Positions 18,135 through 27,310 of a stretch of DNA of 64,000 bases are shown here, piece after piece; within the stretch, counting starts at the first letter, position 1, and each line of letters begins with the position of its first letter. The notes under the pieces were generated by a model. That model was not told the origin of the DNA and did no database searches. It saw nothing but the letters and a program-made list of their open reading frames with translations. The DNA lies in NCBI GenBank assembly GCA_965197825.1, contig CBDANW010000003.1, positions 558,001 to 622,000 of the forward strand, read 5' to 3'. This stretch comes from CBDANW01 sp965197825. GTDB taxonomy: Bacteria; Acidobacteriota; Vicinamibacteria; Marinacidobacterales; DATDRI01. A program made the translations under genes and the position numbers.

Positions 18135-20449
18135 GCACGTCGTGGAGAGAAGCTCTCGCGCGTCAGTTGCCCGGAGAGCTCGCCCGCGAGATCGACATCT
18201 TCGAGACCGAGGTCGAGCTTCGACGACAGAGCAAGCTTGAGGAGAAGCTCTTCAACGAGACGCGTCTACGACGGGGCGTGTACGGGCAGCGGTACGACAA
18301 CGGCCAGCGGAACGACGGCGTGCGAACGCAGAAGCTCGACTACCCTTCCGGCTCGGTGATGAAGGGAACGGGCACGCTCTGGGATGCTCCCGGGATGCAG
18401 CGGATCAAGATACCGTTCGGAAGCGTCACACCCGATCAGCTGGACGTCCTGGCCGAGCTCGCCGAGGACTATTCGGACGGCATTCTTCACATCACTACGA
18501 GGCAGGATTTCCAACTGCACTTCGTCTCCATCGACGACACACCGGATCTCATGAGACGTCTGGGCGCGGTCGGCATTACCACGCGCGAGGCCTGCGGCAA
18601 CTCCGTGCGAAACGTGACCGCGTGTCCTTTGGCCGGCGTGTGCCACACCGAGACTTTCGACGTCACTCCCTACGCGAACGCGTGCACCCATTTCTTGCTG
18701 GGTCATCCTGATGTCCAGGACTTCGGCCGCAAGTTCAAGATCGCCTTCTCTGGTTGTAAGCAAGAGGCGTGCGGCCTGATCGCGTTTCATGACATGGGTT
18801 TCATCGCCCAGACGCGAACCGAGAACGGTGAAACGCGTCGCGGATTCGAGTTCTACGTCGGCGGCGGATTGGGCGCGGTGCCGCACCAGGCGAAGCTCTT
18901 CGATGCTTTCCTTCCCGAAGAAGAGATGCTTCCGATGGCTCAGGCAGTCTGCCGTGTTTTTGCCCGGTTGGGAGAGAAGAAGAATCGTGCCCGTGCTCGG
19001 GTGAAATTCTTGGTTTCGAGTCTTGGGATCGACGAGTTTCGGCGTCTGGTGTTGGAGGAGCGTGCCAAGTTGCCCAAGGATCCGCGCCGGACGGAGCTGG
19101 TGTCGGCACTGAGGGAAGAGAGGCCCGCGCCGGGTGGTTTCTTAGTCTCGGCATCGGACAAGCCAGCTCGTCCCGCGGCTCACCTTTCGGGAAATTCGCA
19201 TCCCGCTGGATTCGATCGCTGGATGGCAACCAACGTCTATGGCCAGCGTCAACCCGGATACGCGGTGGCGGCGATCACGGTGCCGCTCGGAGATCTTTCG
19301 TCTCGTCAGACCCGAGAGCTCGCGGAGCTGGCGCGTCGGTTCAGTGGGGATTCGGTCCGGACCACGGTCGATCAGAACATCGTCCTTCGGTGGGTGCCCG
19401 AAGCGGATTTACCCGCTCTCTACACCGCGCTCGCTGACGTCGGGTTGGGGGAGCCGGGAGCCAGCACGATCGTGGACGTCACCGCCTGCCCGGGTACCGA
19501 TACTTGCAAGCTCGGCATCGCTTCCTCGCGCGGTCTCGCGGAGGAGCTCCGGACGAGGCTCTTGGAGAAAAACCTGGCCTTCGATGAGGCGGTCAAGAAT
19601 CTTCACATCAAGGTAAGCGGCTGCTTCAATTCTTGCGGCCAACACCATGTCGCCGATCTCGGCTTTTACGGCGTGAGCCGGAAGAGCGGAGGCCGTACCG
19701 TGCCACACTTCCAGGTTGTGTTAGGCGGGCAGTGGAGCGAGAACGCGAAGTCCTACGGTCTGGCGATGGGAGCGGTTCCCTCGAAGCGCATTCCAGACGT
19801 CGTGAGCCGCATGACCGATTCGTATCGGGAGCAGGCGCAGCCCGGGGAGAGCTTCCAGGACTTCGTCAAGAAGATGGGGAAACCCAAGATCCGTTCATTC
19901 CTCGAGGACTTGATGGAAGTTCCTGCCTATGACGTCGACCGGACGCTCTACTCCGATTGGGGCGATCCGCGGGAGTTCACGCTGGGAGACCTGGGGCAGG
20001 GCGAGTGCGCCGGAGAGGTCGTGTCGCAGTTCGACTTCGGGCTCGCGGCAAGCGAGCGCCAAGTCTTCGAGGCCCAGGTGCAACTCGACGGGGGAGACCC
20101 CGGGCGCGCCAGCGATACCGCCTTTCGGGCCATGGTGGACGCGGCCGGGGCGTTGATCCGTTCGCAAGACGCGCAAATCGACTTGAGCTCCGAGGACACG
20201 GATCGGATCGTTCGCGAGTTCAAGAGCCGCTTCTATGACACAAAGCTCTTTTTCGATCCCTACGCCGGCGGGAAGTTCGCCAACTACTTCTTCCGAGCGC
20301 ACGAGGAACGTTCGAACGGAGGGAGCGGTCAGAACGGCGCGAGCTCGGACGCGGCCCATCACCACATCGAGGAGGCACATCTGTTCGTCGAAGCCGTGTA
20401 CGCCTGTCACGGTCGGATTCTGGAGAGGTTGGATGTCACCGTCGTCTAG
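18131..20449 (+). CDS. Ferredoxin-type sulfite/nitrite reductase with C-terminal helical (HEPN-like) extension
   Basis: 772 residues. The catalytic half carries the siroheme-4Fe4S ligands TACPGTDTCKLGIA and KVSGCFNSCGQHH (CX5C ... CX3C). The duplicated N-terminal half also holds cysteines at related positions (TACPLAGVC, FSGCKQEACG), unlike classic CysI. After about residue 600 comes an extra region of about 150 residues with GQGECAGEVVSQFDFGLA and a helical block ending in EEAHLFVEAVYACHGRIL, resembling HEPN-type helical bundles. The operon with cysH favours sulfite as substrate, reduced to sulfide in the cytoplasm; nitrite cannot be excluded. Confidence 0.9.
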   Translation: MSTSWREALARQLPGELAREIDIFETEVELRRQSKLEEKLFNETRLRRGVYGQRYDNGQRNDGVRTQKLDYPSGSVMKGTGTLWDAPGMQRIKIPFGSVTPDQLDVLAELAEDYSDGILHITTRQDFQLHFVSIDDTPDLMRRLGAVGITTREACGNSVRNVTACPLAGVCHTETFDVTPYANACTHFLLGHPDVQDFGRKFKIAFSGCKQEACGLIAFHDMGFIAQTRTENGETRRGFEFYVGGGLGAVPHQAKLFDAFLPEEEMLPMAQAVCRVFARLGEKKNRARARVKFLVSSLGIDEFRRLVLEERAKLPKDPRRTELVSALREERPAPGGFLVSASDKPARPAAHLSGNSHPAGFDRWMATNVYGQRQPGYAVAAITVPLGDLSSRQTRELAELARRFSGDSVRTTVDQNIVLRWVPEADLPALYTALADVGLGEPGASTIVDVTACPGTDTCKLGIASSRGLAEELRTRLLEKNLAFDEAVKNLHIKVSGCFNSCGQHHVADLGFYGVSRKSGGRTVPHFQVVLGGQWSENAKSYGLAMGAVPSKRIPDVVSRMTDSYREQAQPGESFQDFVKKMGKPKIRSFLEDLMEVPAYDVDRTLYSDWGDPREFTLGDLGQGECAGEVVSQFDFGLAASERQVFEAQVQLDGGDPGRASDTAFRAMVDAAGALIRSQDAQIDLSSEDTDRIVREFKSRFYDTKLFFDPYAGGKFANYFFRAHEERSNGGSGQNGASSDAAHHHIEEAHLFVEAVYACHGRILERLDVTVV

Positions 20450-21065
20450 TGCGCGGAATCCCCTCGAGGCGCAGCGCTTCGGTGTCAAGTTCTTTGTTGC
20501 CCAACCCTTCGAGCCGGGTCCGCGCGCCGTCATCCCCATCTTTCACGAGTGGATTCAACAGCATCGACTGGATGACGAGCTTCTCATCGACGTGGCCGAC
20601 TACTCGCACGTGCACCACGGACCGGGGGTCTTATTGATGAGCCACGAGGCGCAATACGGTCTTGATCAGGCGGATGGGAAGCTCGGTCTTCTCTATAGCC
20701 GGAGGCGCAAGGGAGAAGGGGACGTGCACGTGCGGCTGAGCGCGGCGTTCCGCGCCGCACTGAGGGCCTGCCATCTACTGCAGGAAGAGCCTGCGCTGGA
20801 CGGTAAGCTGCGCTTCCGTTTCGACGAAGCCGAGTTTCACATTCACGACCGTCTGGTCGCTGCGCGCACGCCGGAGGCCTTCGAGGCGGTGAAGAAGGAA
20901 ATGGGTCGGTTTCTCGCCGAGCTCTATGAAGGGGCGGAGCGAATCGACGTCGATCCAGCCGGCGGACCGAAGGACCCCCTCACCGTGCGGATCAAAGTCT
21001 CTCCGGCTTCCGCCGTGCCCGCCGTGGATGTCCTCGTCTCTCGGGTCGAATCGCTCGTTACTTAG
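20433..21065 (+). CDS. Conserved hypothetical protein of the sulfite-reductase operon
   Basis: 210 residues from the ATG at 20433, which follows GGAGAGG and overlaps the end of the reductase gene by 17 nt. No transmembrane segment or signal peptide. The N-terminal part reads KFFVAQPFEPGPRAVIPIFH and contains ADYSHVHHGPGVLLMSHEAQ, rich in histidines. The C-terminal part, from about residue 100, is helical. I do not recognise a named domain. Tight overlap with the reductase suggests a partner or maturation factor, which is inference from position only. Confidence 0.8.
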   Translation: MSPSSSARNPLEAQRFGVKFFVAQPFEPGPRAVIPIFHEWIQQHRLDDELLIDVADYSHVHHGPGVLLMSHEAQYGLDQADGKLGLLYSRRRKGEGDVHVRLSAAFRAALRACHLLQEEPALDGKLRFRFDEAEFHIHDRLVAARTPEAFEAVKKEMGRFLAELYEGAERIDVDPAGGPKDPLTVRIKVSPASAVPAVDVLVSRVESLVT

Positions 21066-21142
21066 TGTTCGCTCGGCTCTTCTATTAGTGCCTCGTCGCT
21101 CCTCGCGACTCGGCATGCCGCTTCGCGCGTTCGCGCTCCGCG

Positions 21143-22018
21143 TCAGCTGAGGGCTCCACCTCGCTCACGGCCCGCGCGCTTTCGTTCCAACTCTTGTTTC
21201 GCTTGTTTTGCCACCGTCATGACCAGGTGTCCCATCTTGGGGTGCTCTGGCGTGAGGTCGGCCCCGATGCCGAGACGCGTCAGCGCGTCGCTCGTCATCG
21301 GACCGATGGACGCCACTAGAATCCGGTCTCTGAATGCCTCCCGTAGCTTCTCGGCAAGGTTGGTTTTCTCGGCGATCTGGAAGAGATGGTCGGCCTGGAT
21401 GGCGCTCGTGAACAAAGCGACGTCAATCTCCCCGGCGAGCGCTTGCTCGATGGCCTTTTTCACGGGCTCGGTATCGTCGGGAAGCGCCCAGGCGTAGACG
21501 GGGATCGGTGTGACTCGGGCCTCGCGTTTGCGCAAGGCGTCCAGTAGATCCTGATTCCTGACGCCGTACTCCTGGATGGCGACGCGCTTCCCTGCGACCG
21601 GCAGCTCTGCATCGAGCGCGGCCAGCAGATCGTTCCAGGTATTGGGCTCGGGAACGGTTACGGTCGGGTGGAGGCCTAGTTTCTTGAGGGCGGCAATCGG
21701 TTTGGGGCCGCGACACACGAGTTTCGTCGCTCCGATTGCCTTCGCGACGCCGTCTCGGGGCCACTTTGTGGCGAGCACGTCGACCAACATGCTGGTACCG
21801 ACGCCGGTCAGAAGAATCAGGACGTCACAATCGCCGCGCATCAACACCTCACCGAAATCGAGCGCCTCGGTTTGTTGCGAGAGCGGCACTTCTTGCAGGG
21901 AAAGGGCGCGGATGGGCTCGCCCCCGTACTTTCGGATGAGTTGTGCGAGATCCTCGGAGCGGCGGCTCTCGAAGCTAACGATGCGGAGTCCGTCCAGTCC
22001 GTCCATTCTTTCAGGCAT
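21143..22018 (-). CDS. hemD: Uroporphyrinogen-III synthase
   Basis: 291 residues from ATG 22018; the open frame runs further upstream but only through a repeat element, so that extension is rejected. The product closes and inverts hydroxymethylbilane to uroporphyrinogen III, the substrate of CobA. Typical features are IVSFESRRSEDLAQLI at the start, an ILLTGVGT motif, ALFTSAIQADHLF, and a C-terminal VASIGPMTSDALTRLGI. It is convergent with the siroheme/sulfite operon and completes the route to siroheme. The start codon directly touches a MITE-like repeat. Confidence 0.85.
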   Translation of the reverse strand: MPERMDGLDGLRIVSFESRRSEDLAQLIRKYGGEPIRALSLQEVPLSQQTEALDFGEVLMRGDCDVLILLTGVGTSMLVDVLATKWPRDGVAKAIGATKLVCRGPKPIAALKKLGLHPTVTVPEPNTWNDLLAALDAELPVAGKRVAIQEYGVRNQDLLDALRKREARVTPIPVYAWALPDDTEPVKKAIEQALAGEIDVALFTSAIQADHLFQIAEKTNLAEKLREAFRDRILVASIGPMTSDALTRLGIGADLTPEHPKMGHLVMTVAKQAKQELERKRAGRERGGALS

Positions 22019-22243
22019 CCCAGTGCCCTGTATCAGTAATTCGTCACCTAAGTCTCGGCCCCTTTTGCGCGCTGGCTTCGTTGCGCCATCGTTCCAGTTC
22101 GGCCTTCGGCCTAGCCCTCCGCTCGACAGGCTCGCTGCGGAAGGCGGCTCGAAATATCCAGATATGACTTCGTCGGCACGCCTCGCCAGCACCCAAAATG
22201 GCCTCGAGCCTTAGGCAACGATCCACTGATACAGGACACTAGG
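22019..22243. repeat. MITE-like element with ~44-bp imperfect terminal inverted repeats
   Basis: The left arm starts CCCAGTGCCCTGTATCAGT (22019-22037) and the right arm, complemented, starts CCTAGTGTCCTGTATCAGT (22225-22243). The similarity continues inward to CCTAAG and CTCG. The 225-bp element has no gene of its own. It lies directly against the hemD start codon and supplies its 5' untranslated region. Confidence 0.65.
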
Positions 22244-22395
22244 CGATTCCCAACGTACCTAGCCTACTCTATGCAAGGTTGGGGCCCAAGGCGCAAACGT
22301 TTGTCCTGGCGGCAGCCGTGAGTTACAATAAAAGATATCCCTTCTTTAAAACTCCTTACTTCCAGACATTTAACGCCTCGGAAAGGAAAGACCTC

Positions 22396-23199
22396 GTGGC
22401 GACCAAGTTGACTGCGCTGGTTTTGGTGACGGTGGGTAATCTGTTGGCAGCGGGCTGCCTCGGCGACAAGAGAGCGGAAGTACCACCCGAGAATCCGGGG
22501 ACTGTCGAGCCCGTCGCGGGTTCGAGCGAGGACGCGAACGACGTCGAATCGACCGCCGATTCCGAGTCCACCGACCTCGCCCAGAAGCTTGCCGAGGCCA
22601 GGAAAGAGAACCAGGCGATGCGCCAGCGTTTCGAGTCCGAAGAGGCTGCCCGCGCCTCGCTCGAAGAGCGCTACGCGGCGCTCGAGATCGAGCTGGCAAG
22701 CGCGGTCGAAGAGGTGCTACGGTCCAAGGCGAGTCTCCGAAGCGTGCACAATCGCGCCCTGGCGATCTCCCGGATCGCTGAGGTTCGCGTCCAGTCGCAA
22801 TCGGTTCCCGACGCCACGGATCCGGAAGTTGCGGCGCGGCTCCGCCGAGCCAACGAGTTCCTGATGCGGGCCGATACGGCTCTCGCCGACGGCAACTTCG
22901 GGGGGGCCTCTTACTTAGCAGAGCGGGCGGGAGAGCTCGTTCGCCAGGCCACGATGGTCGCCGAGGTTCGAAGCTCCTCCTTGAACTCCTCCAAGGAGCT
23001 GATACCGATCGTTCCCCCTCGCAGTCTGGAGACCCGCGTCAACGCCAATCTCCGTGAGGTGCCGGGCACCGACAAGCCGCTCGCGGGGCAAGTCGCGGAA
23101 GGCGTGGAGCTACTGGCCGTGGCCCGGCGGGGAAAGTGGTTTCAGGTGGAAACCGACACCGGGGATCGAGCCTGGATCCACGGCAGCGTGGTTCGCTAA
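22396..23199 (+). CDS. Lipoprotein with coiled coil and C-terminal bacterial SH3 domain
   Basis: 267 residues from a GTG at 22396 with GAAAGGAAAG upstream. The signal VLVTVGNLLAAGC ends in a lipobox (LAAGC), so it should be lipid-anchored. An acidic linker, then a coiled coil (about residues 60-115), then a helical section, then an SH3b-like domain (RVNANLREVPGTDKPLAGQV ... WFQVETDTGDRAWIHGSVV) follow. SH3b domains often bind cell wall or peptides. The stop overlaps that of the GGDEF gene on the other strand. Confidence 0.75.
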   Translation: MATKLTALVLVTVGNLLAAGCLGDKRAEVPPENPGTVEPVAGSSEDANDVESTADSESTDLAQKLAEARKENQAMRQRFESEEAARASLEERYAALEIELASAVEEVLRSKASLRSVHNRALAISRIAEVRVQSQSVPDATDPEVAARLRRANEFLMRADTALADGNFGGASYLAERAGELVRQATMVAEVRSSSLNSSKELIPIVPPRSLETRVNANLREVPGTDKPLAGQVAEGVELLAVARRGKWFQVETDTGDRAWIHGSVVR

Positions 23200-24797
23200 C
23201 TGACGGCGGGCTGGACGACTTCGAAGATGGCCACCCGGTTACGGCCCTTTCGCTTGGCGACGTAGAGCGCGGCGTCCGCCGCTCCCACTAACTCATGTTC
23301 TGTCAGGCCGTCGCCGGGCATCACAGCGACACCGATGCTCACCGTAACTTTTGCCTCACCATCGCTGCTTAGACGAGCGGCCGCAAACGCCTTCCTTAGC
23401 GTATCCGCTTTCCTTCCCGCTTCCGTCTTGCCGGTGGACGGCAGTAGCACGATGAACTCCTCGCCACCGTAACGCGCCGCGACGTCCGTGGAGCGGAGGT
23501 GCTTCATGAGGAAGGCACCCGTGTTGCGCAGGACCGTGTCTCCTTCCGGATGACCGAAGCGACGTTGAACGCCTTGAAGTGATCGATGTCGATCATCAGG
23601 ACGGACAAGGGCTTCCCACTGCGCTCCGAACGACTGAGCTCCATGCCGAACGCCTTGGCCAGGAAGCGGCGATTGAATAGACCGGTGAGCTCGTCCGTGC
23701 TGGACTTCTGTTGTAAGTCGCTGTGGGTTTCCTTGAGAGCGCGCGTCATGCGATTGAAGACCTTCGTCAGGTACCCGATCTCGTCGGTAGAGGCGATCGG
23801 GATCTGTCCGGAGAGATCGCCCCTCGCCACCGCTCTTGGCGCCTTCGATGAGGGCCTCGATGGGCCTCGTCAGACTCACGACCAAACCGTAGCCGACGCC
23901 GGCCACGAGGAAGACCGCCAAGGCACTGATGAGCAAGTTGAGGTCACGCAGCCGAATGACGGCGGCGAAAGCCTCTTCGCTTTCCATTTCCACGATGAGC
24001 CCTAGCCGGTGCTGCGGCAAGAAATGATAGGCGCCTAGGACGGAACGTCCCCGTCCGTCTTGATACTCGGCGATGCCGCTCTCGCCACGAAGACACCGCT
24101 GCACACCGACGGTCGCCAGGTCGCTGGCAAGATCGGGCGGTCGCTGGCGGCTGTCGAAGAGCGGTTTCCCGGACGCATCGATGACGCGTAGCTTGCCCAG
24201 CTCGGAATGGAGCTCGCCCCAGAGGCGGCTCCAGAGCTCGGATAGATTGCTGACCGTGACGAGGGTACCTACGGGCTCGTCGCGCGTATCGCGAACTTCT
24301 CGTCGGACGTGGAAGACCAGCTCGCCGCCCATCCGTTGCAGGGAGGTATCTCCGTCCGACCTGAGCAGCTCGGGGGCGATTTCCTTCTCCACCTCCTCCA
24401 TGAAGGGCTTTGTCTTCGCCACCAGCGTGCCATGGCGGTCTACCAGGAAGAGCTCGCGGTAGAGAGGATAGCGATTCTGAACTTGACCCAAGTACTCCTG
24501 CAGTTTTACTTGGGACTCGGCCGCCGCCCTCTTGTCCACTGCCGTCTTCGCGACGTCCCAACGCCTGAGGTTGTCCGAGACGATAAACGAGTTCGCAAAG
24601 GTCTCGGTGTCGAGGGCGCGCTCCCTGAACCACTGATTCACCTGTTCGCCGGAAGAAGACGCCCGCCCAGCGAGCTGGTTGTTGACTTTTTCGATCAGGA
24701 TCTCTCGTGACGTCAGGTAAGAGGCGACGCCAACCAGGAGTGCAGGGGCAAGCGCGGACAGGACGACCACGGAGAGCACCTTCGCACGGATATCCAT
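23196..24797 (-). pseudogene. Membrane-bound diguanylate cyclase (Cache-HAMP-GGDEF) with two compensating frameshifts
   Basis: Likely start ATG 24797; upstream ATGs have no better ribosome site. Layout: N-terminal membrane helix (VLSVVVLSALAPALLVGVAS), extracellular Cache-like sensor, second helix (LLISALAVFLVAGVGYGLVV), HAMP linker, GGDEF domain with YGGEEFIVLLP. An extra C near 23829-23832 and a missing base near 23562 throw about 90 codons out of frame. The correct sequence, including RGDLSGQIPIASTDEIGYL and SVLMIDIDHFKAFN, is in the neighbouring frame. The metal-binding Asp of the cyclase lies in that segment, so as written the enzyme should not make cyclic-di-GMP. Confidence 0.87.
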
Positions 24798-25031
24798 CGA
24801 CGGGCGCTTCAATGCGAAGGCCGACGTGGGAATGTTTCTGCCGTCGGTGCTGTTTTGGCGTTGGGGATCCATGGCGTCTGCGCTCAAGCTTTGCCCTGAG
24901 AGCACTTGTGAGAATGCAATAAGCGGGCCACTGAAACCGGCGGTGAGTGCCGGAATCCGAGGCCCCTCAGCGTGGATCGCCGCGGAGGCCGCGCCAGGCG
25001 GCCCCTTCTGGGGTCCCCGAGGGGAGTCCAA

Positions 25032-25200
25032 GCGGAGGGTGTGTGTTTTTCCCCCTAAGGGACAGAGAGATGCCTACGATCGCGGTTGTCATTGGCTAAT
25101 GGGCTTCGCCCAGCCGGAATCTTCGGGAACCGCTGCTACTGCAGCCCCCGGCGCACGTGGTCGACTGGAACCTTCCTTATCACAACCGCTATAAAGAAGT
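25032..25200. other. Intergenic stretch without a recognisable feature
   Basis: Divergent spacer between the GGDEF gene and the methyltransferase gene. I see no gene, clear promoter or hairpin in it. Confidence 0.4.
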
Positions 25201-25986
25201 ATGCGACAGGATCCCTGGAGACCGGAGCAGTACCTGCGCTACCGAAAGGAGCGCAAGCAGCCGTTTTTCGATTTGCTGGATCTGGTTCGTCCTCGCCCGG
25301 GGATGCGGGTCGTGGATTTGGGCTGCGGCACGGGCGAGCTCACCGCGGAGCTCCATCGTCGCCTGAAAGCCCGCGAGACGATCGGTATCGATAGCTCGGA
25401 CGCCATGCTCGGTCAGCCGGAGAGCCCGACTCCTAAGAGTCTTCGGTTTTTGAACCAAGACATTCGAGACTTCATGGAGAGTGGGGGGAGCGGGGACTTC
25501 GATCTCGTCTTCTCGAATGCCGCGCTGCAGTGGGTGCCCGAGCATCGTCAACTCCTCGCACGATTGACAGACGCGCTCTCTTCCGGGGGCCAACTGGCCA
25601 TTCAGGTTCCCGCCAATTACGACCACGTCTCTCACACCACGGCCTCGGAAGTGGCCAGGGAGGCTCCTTTCGAAGCCCCGCTCGACGGGTACACACATCC
25701 AATCTCCGTGCTCCAGCCGGAAGCATACGCTTTGCTTCTGGAAGAATTGGGTTAATACCGGAGCCAGCACGTGCGGCTCCACGTCTACGGTCATCACCTC
25801 GCCTCTCAGGAGGACGTCGTGGAGTGGATCAAAGGGTCGCTGCTTACCGTCTACGAGCGCCGTCTGTCGGAGGATCTTTTCGCAGAGTTTCGCGATCGAT
25901 ACCGAAGCAAGCTGCTAGCCCGCCTAGAGGATACACGGCCTTACTTCTTCACATTCAAGCGGATCCTCGTGTGGGCCGAGCGCTAG
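25201..25986 (+). pseudogene. tam: Trans-aconitate 2-methyltransferase-like SAM methyltransferase with in-frame TAA
   Basis: The N-terminal part resembles Tam: QDPWRPEQYLRYRKERKQPF, the SAM loop VVDLGCGTGELTAEL and SNAALQWVPEH. At 25753-25755 an in-frame TAA follows LLLEELG. The same frame goes on with YRSQHVRLHVYGHHLASQED and ends FTFKRILVWAER at 25986. Total length without the stop would be about 261 residues, the normal size for Tam. The TAA looks like a 3-base insertion (GGTTAATAC for GGTTAC). Without readthrough the substrate-binding C-terminus is lost. Confidence 0.88.
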
Positions 25987-26105
25987 TGCCGAACCGAAAT
26001 AGAGCGGGTCTCAGAGGATTATTCGCAGACCGAGGAGGTTGGGATTGATCCTGCCCGGGTTTTGTGGACATCAACCGAGGCGCGACAATGCGCCTGGAGG
26101 CGTCC

Positions 26106-26402
26106 ATGGGAGAACGACGACGCAGGAAGTTCACGGGGGAGTTCAAGAAGGGAGCGGTCCGGCTGTTCAGGGAGGGCGAGCGCAGCATCGGCCAGGTCGC
26201 TAAGGAACTGGACCTGACGGAATCGGCCCTTCGAAACTGGGTGAAACAATACAAAGTTGATCACGGTGAAGGTCCACGCGAGGCTCTGACGACGGCGGAA
26301 CGTGATGAGCTCCGTTCGCTACGGCGTCGAGTGCGTACGTTGGAGCAAGAGCGAGAAATATTAAAAAAGGCGGCGGCCTTCTTCGCGAAGGAAAGCGAAT
26401 GA
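26106..26402 (+). CDS. IS3-family OrfA, copy 2
   Basis: 98 residues from ATG 26106 (GGAGG upstream). Identical in protein sequence to copy 1. Helix-turn-helix followed by a coiled coil, with the slippery heptamer near its end for fusion to OrfB. Confidence 0.94.
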   Translation: MGERRRRKFTGEFKKGAVRLFREGERSIGQVAKELDLTESALRNWVKQYKVDHGEGPREALTTAERDELRSLRRRVRTLEQEREILKKAAAFFAKESE

Positions 26403-27271
26403 GATTCATTCACGCGGAGCGGGCCAACTACCCGGTGCGGGTGATGTGCCGAGTTCTGAGGGTATCGACCAGCGGCTACTACGCTCAGATGAAGCGCGCG
26501 CCCAGCAAGCGACAGTGTGAGGATGGGAAGCTGAAGCTGCGCATCCAAGCGATCCACGCCCATAGCCGTGGTACCTACGGCAGGGAGCGTGTACGTCGCC
26601 AGCTTGACGGGGAGAACGTCGAGGTAGGCAAGCAGCGAGTGGCACGGCTGATGCGTGAGATGGGCCTGCAGGGTCTGCCCAGCAAGCGTTTTCGCCGCAC
26701 GACCGACAGCAAGCACGATCGCCCCATCGCACCCAACGTGCTCGGCCGGAACTTCGAAGCCGAACGACCGAACCAGTTCTGGGTGACGGACATAACCTAC
26801 ATCCGGACTTGGGAAGGCTGGCTCTACTTGGCGGTCATCCTCGATCTGTTCTCGCGTCGTGTCGTAGGCTGGGCGATGCAGCCCCACCTGCGCGCGGAGC
26901 TTGCTCTCGAGGCGCTTCACATGGCCTTGGGGCGCCGCCTGCCGGAAAGTGGCTTGGTGCATCATTCAGACCGTGGTACTCAATACGCGGCTGCGACCTA
27001 CCAGGCCGTGCTCGATGAGTACGGCATCGTGTGCTCGATGAGCCGCAAGGGTGATTGCTGGGACAACGCCGTGACCGAGAGCTTCTTAGGCACGCTCAAG
27101 ACCGAGCTCCTCCACCGATGTAGTTGGCCAACACGACGTATGGCCAAAGACGCGGTCGCGAGCTACATCGAGGGGTTCTACAATCCGTATCGACTCCACT
27201 CGTCACTCGATTACAACAGCCCAATGGTGTTCGAACGGATTCATGACCTCAAAACGGCTCATGCGAGATAA
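26399..27271 (+). CDS. IS3-family OrfB transposase, copy 2
   Basis: 290 residues with the DDE triad (VTDITYIRTW, HHSDRGTQY, NAVTESFLGTLK). It differs from copy 1 by the shorter start (MRFIHAERA) and a few substitutions (for example KRFRRTT, FEAERPNQF). Overlaps orfA by ATGA. Confidence 0.95.
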   Translation: MRFIHAERANYPVRVMCRVLRVSTSGYYAQMKRAPSKRQCEDGKLKLRIQAIHAHSRGTYGRERVRRQLDGENVEVGKQRVARLMREMGLQGLPSKRFRRTTDSKHDRPIAPNVLGRNFEAERPNQFWVTDITYIRTWEGWLYLAVILDLFSRRVVGWAMQPHLRAELALEALHMALGRRLPESGLVHHSDRGTQYAAATYQAVLDEYGIVCSMSRKGDCWDNAVTESFLGTLKTELLHRCSWPTRRMAKDAVASYIEGFYNPYRLHSSLDYNSPMVFERIHDLKTAHAR

Positions 27272-27310
27272 TCAACCTTTCCACTTTTCCTGGGCAAGGT
27301 CAGATCGGGG

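Larger units (their letters stand above)
26046..27302 (+). mobile_element. IS3-family insertion sequence, copy 2
   Basis: 1257 bp, ends TGATCCTGCCCGGG and (complement) TGACCTTGCCCAGG. The 3-bp target duplication GAT is present on both sides (26043-26045 and 27303-27305), as usual for IS3. Predicted -1 frameshift site A AAA AAG at 26363-26369. Nearly identical to copies 1 and 3 and apparently intact. Confidence 0.96.

Noticed and set aside
22019..22192. N-terminal extension of HemD
   Set aside because: The extra 58 codons come from the MITE-like repeat and have no counterpart in the family; ATG 22018 is used instead.
23196..25031. Undamaged 611-residue GGDEF protein
   Set aside because: The frame is open, but about 90 codons in the middle are nonsense; the true sequence of that part lies in the neighbouring frame, so it is scored as broken.
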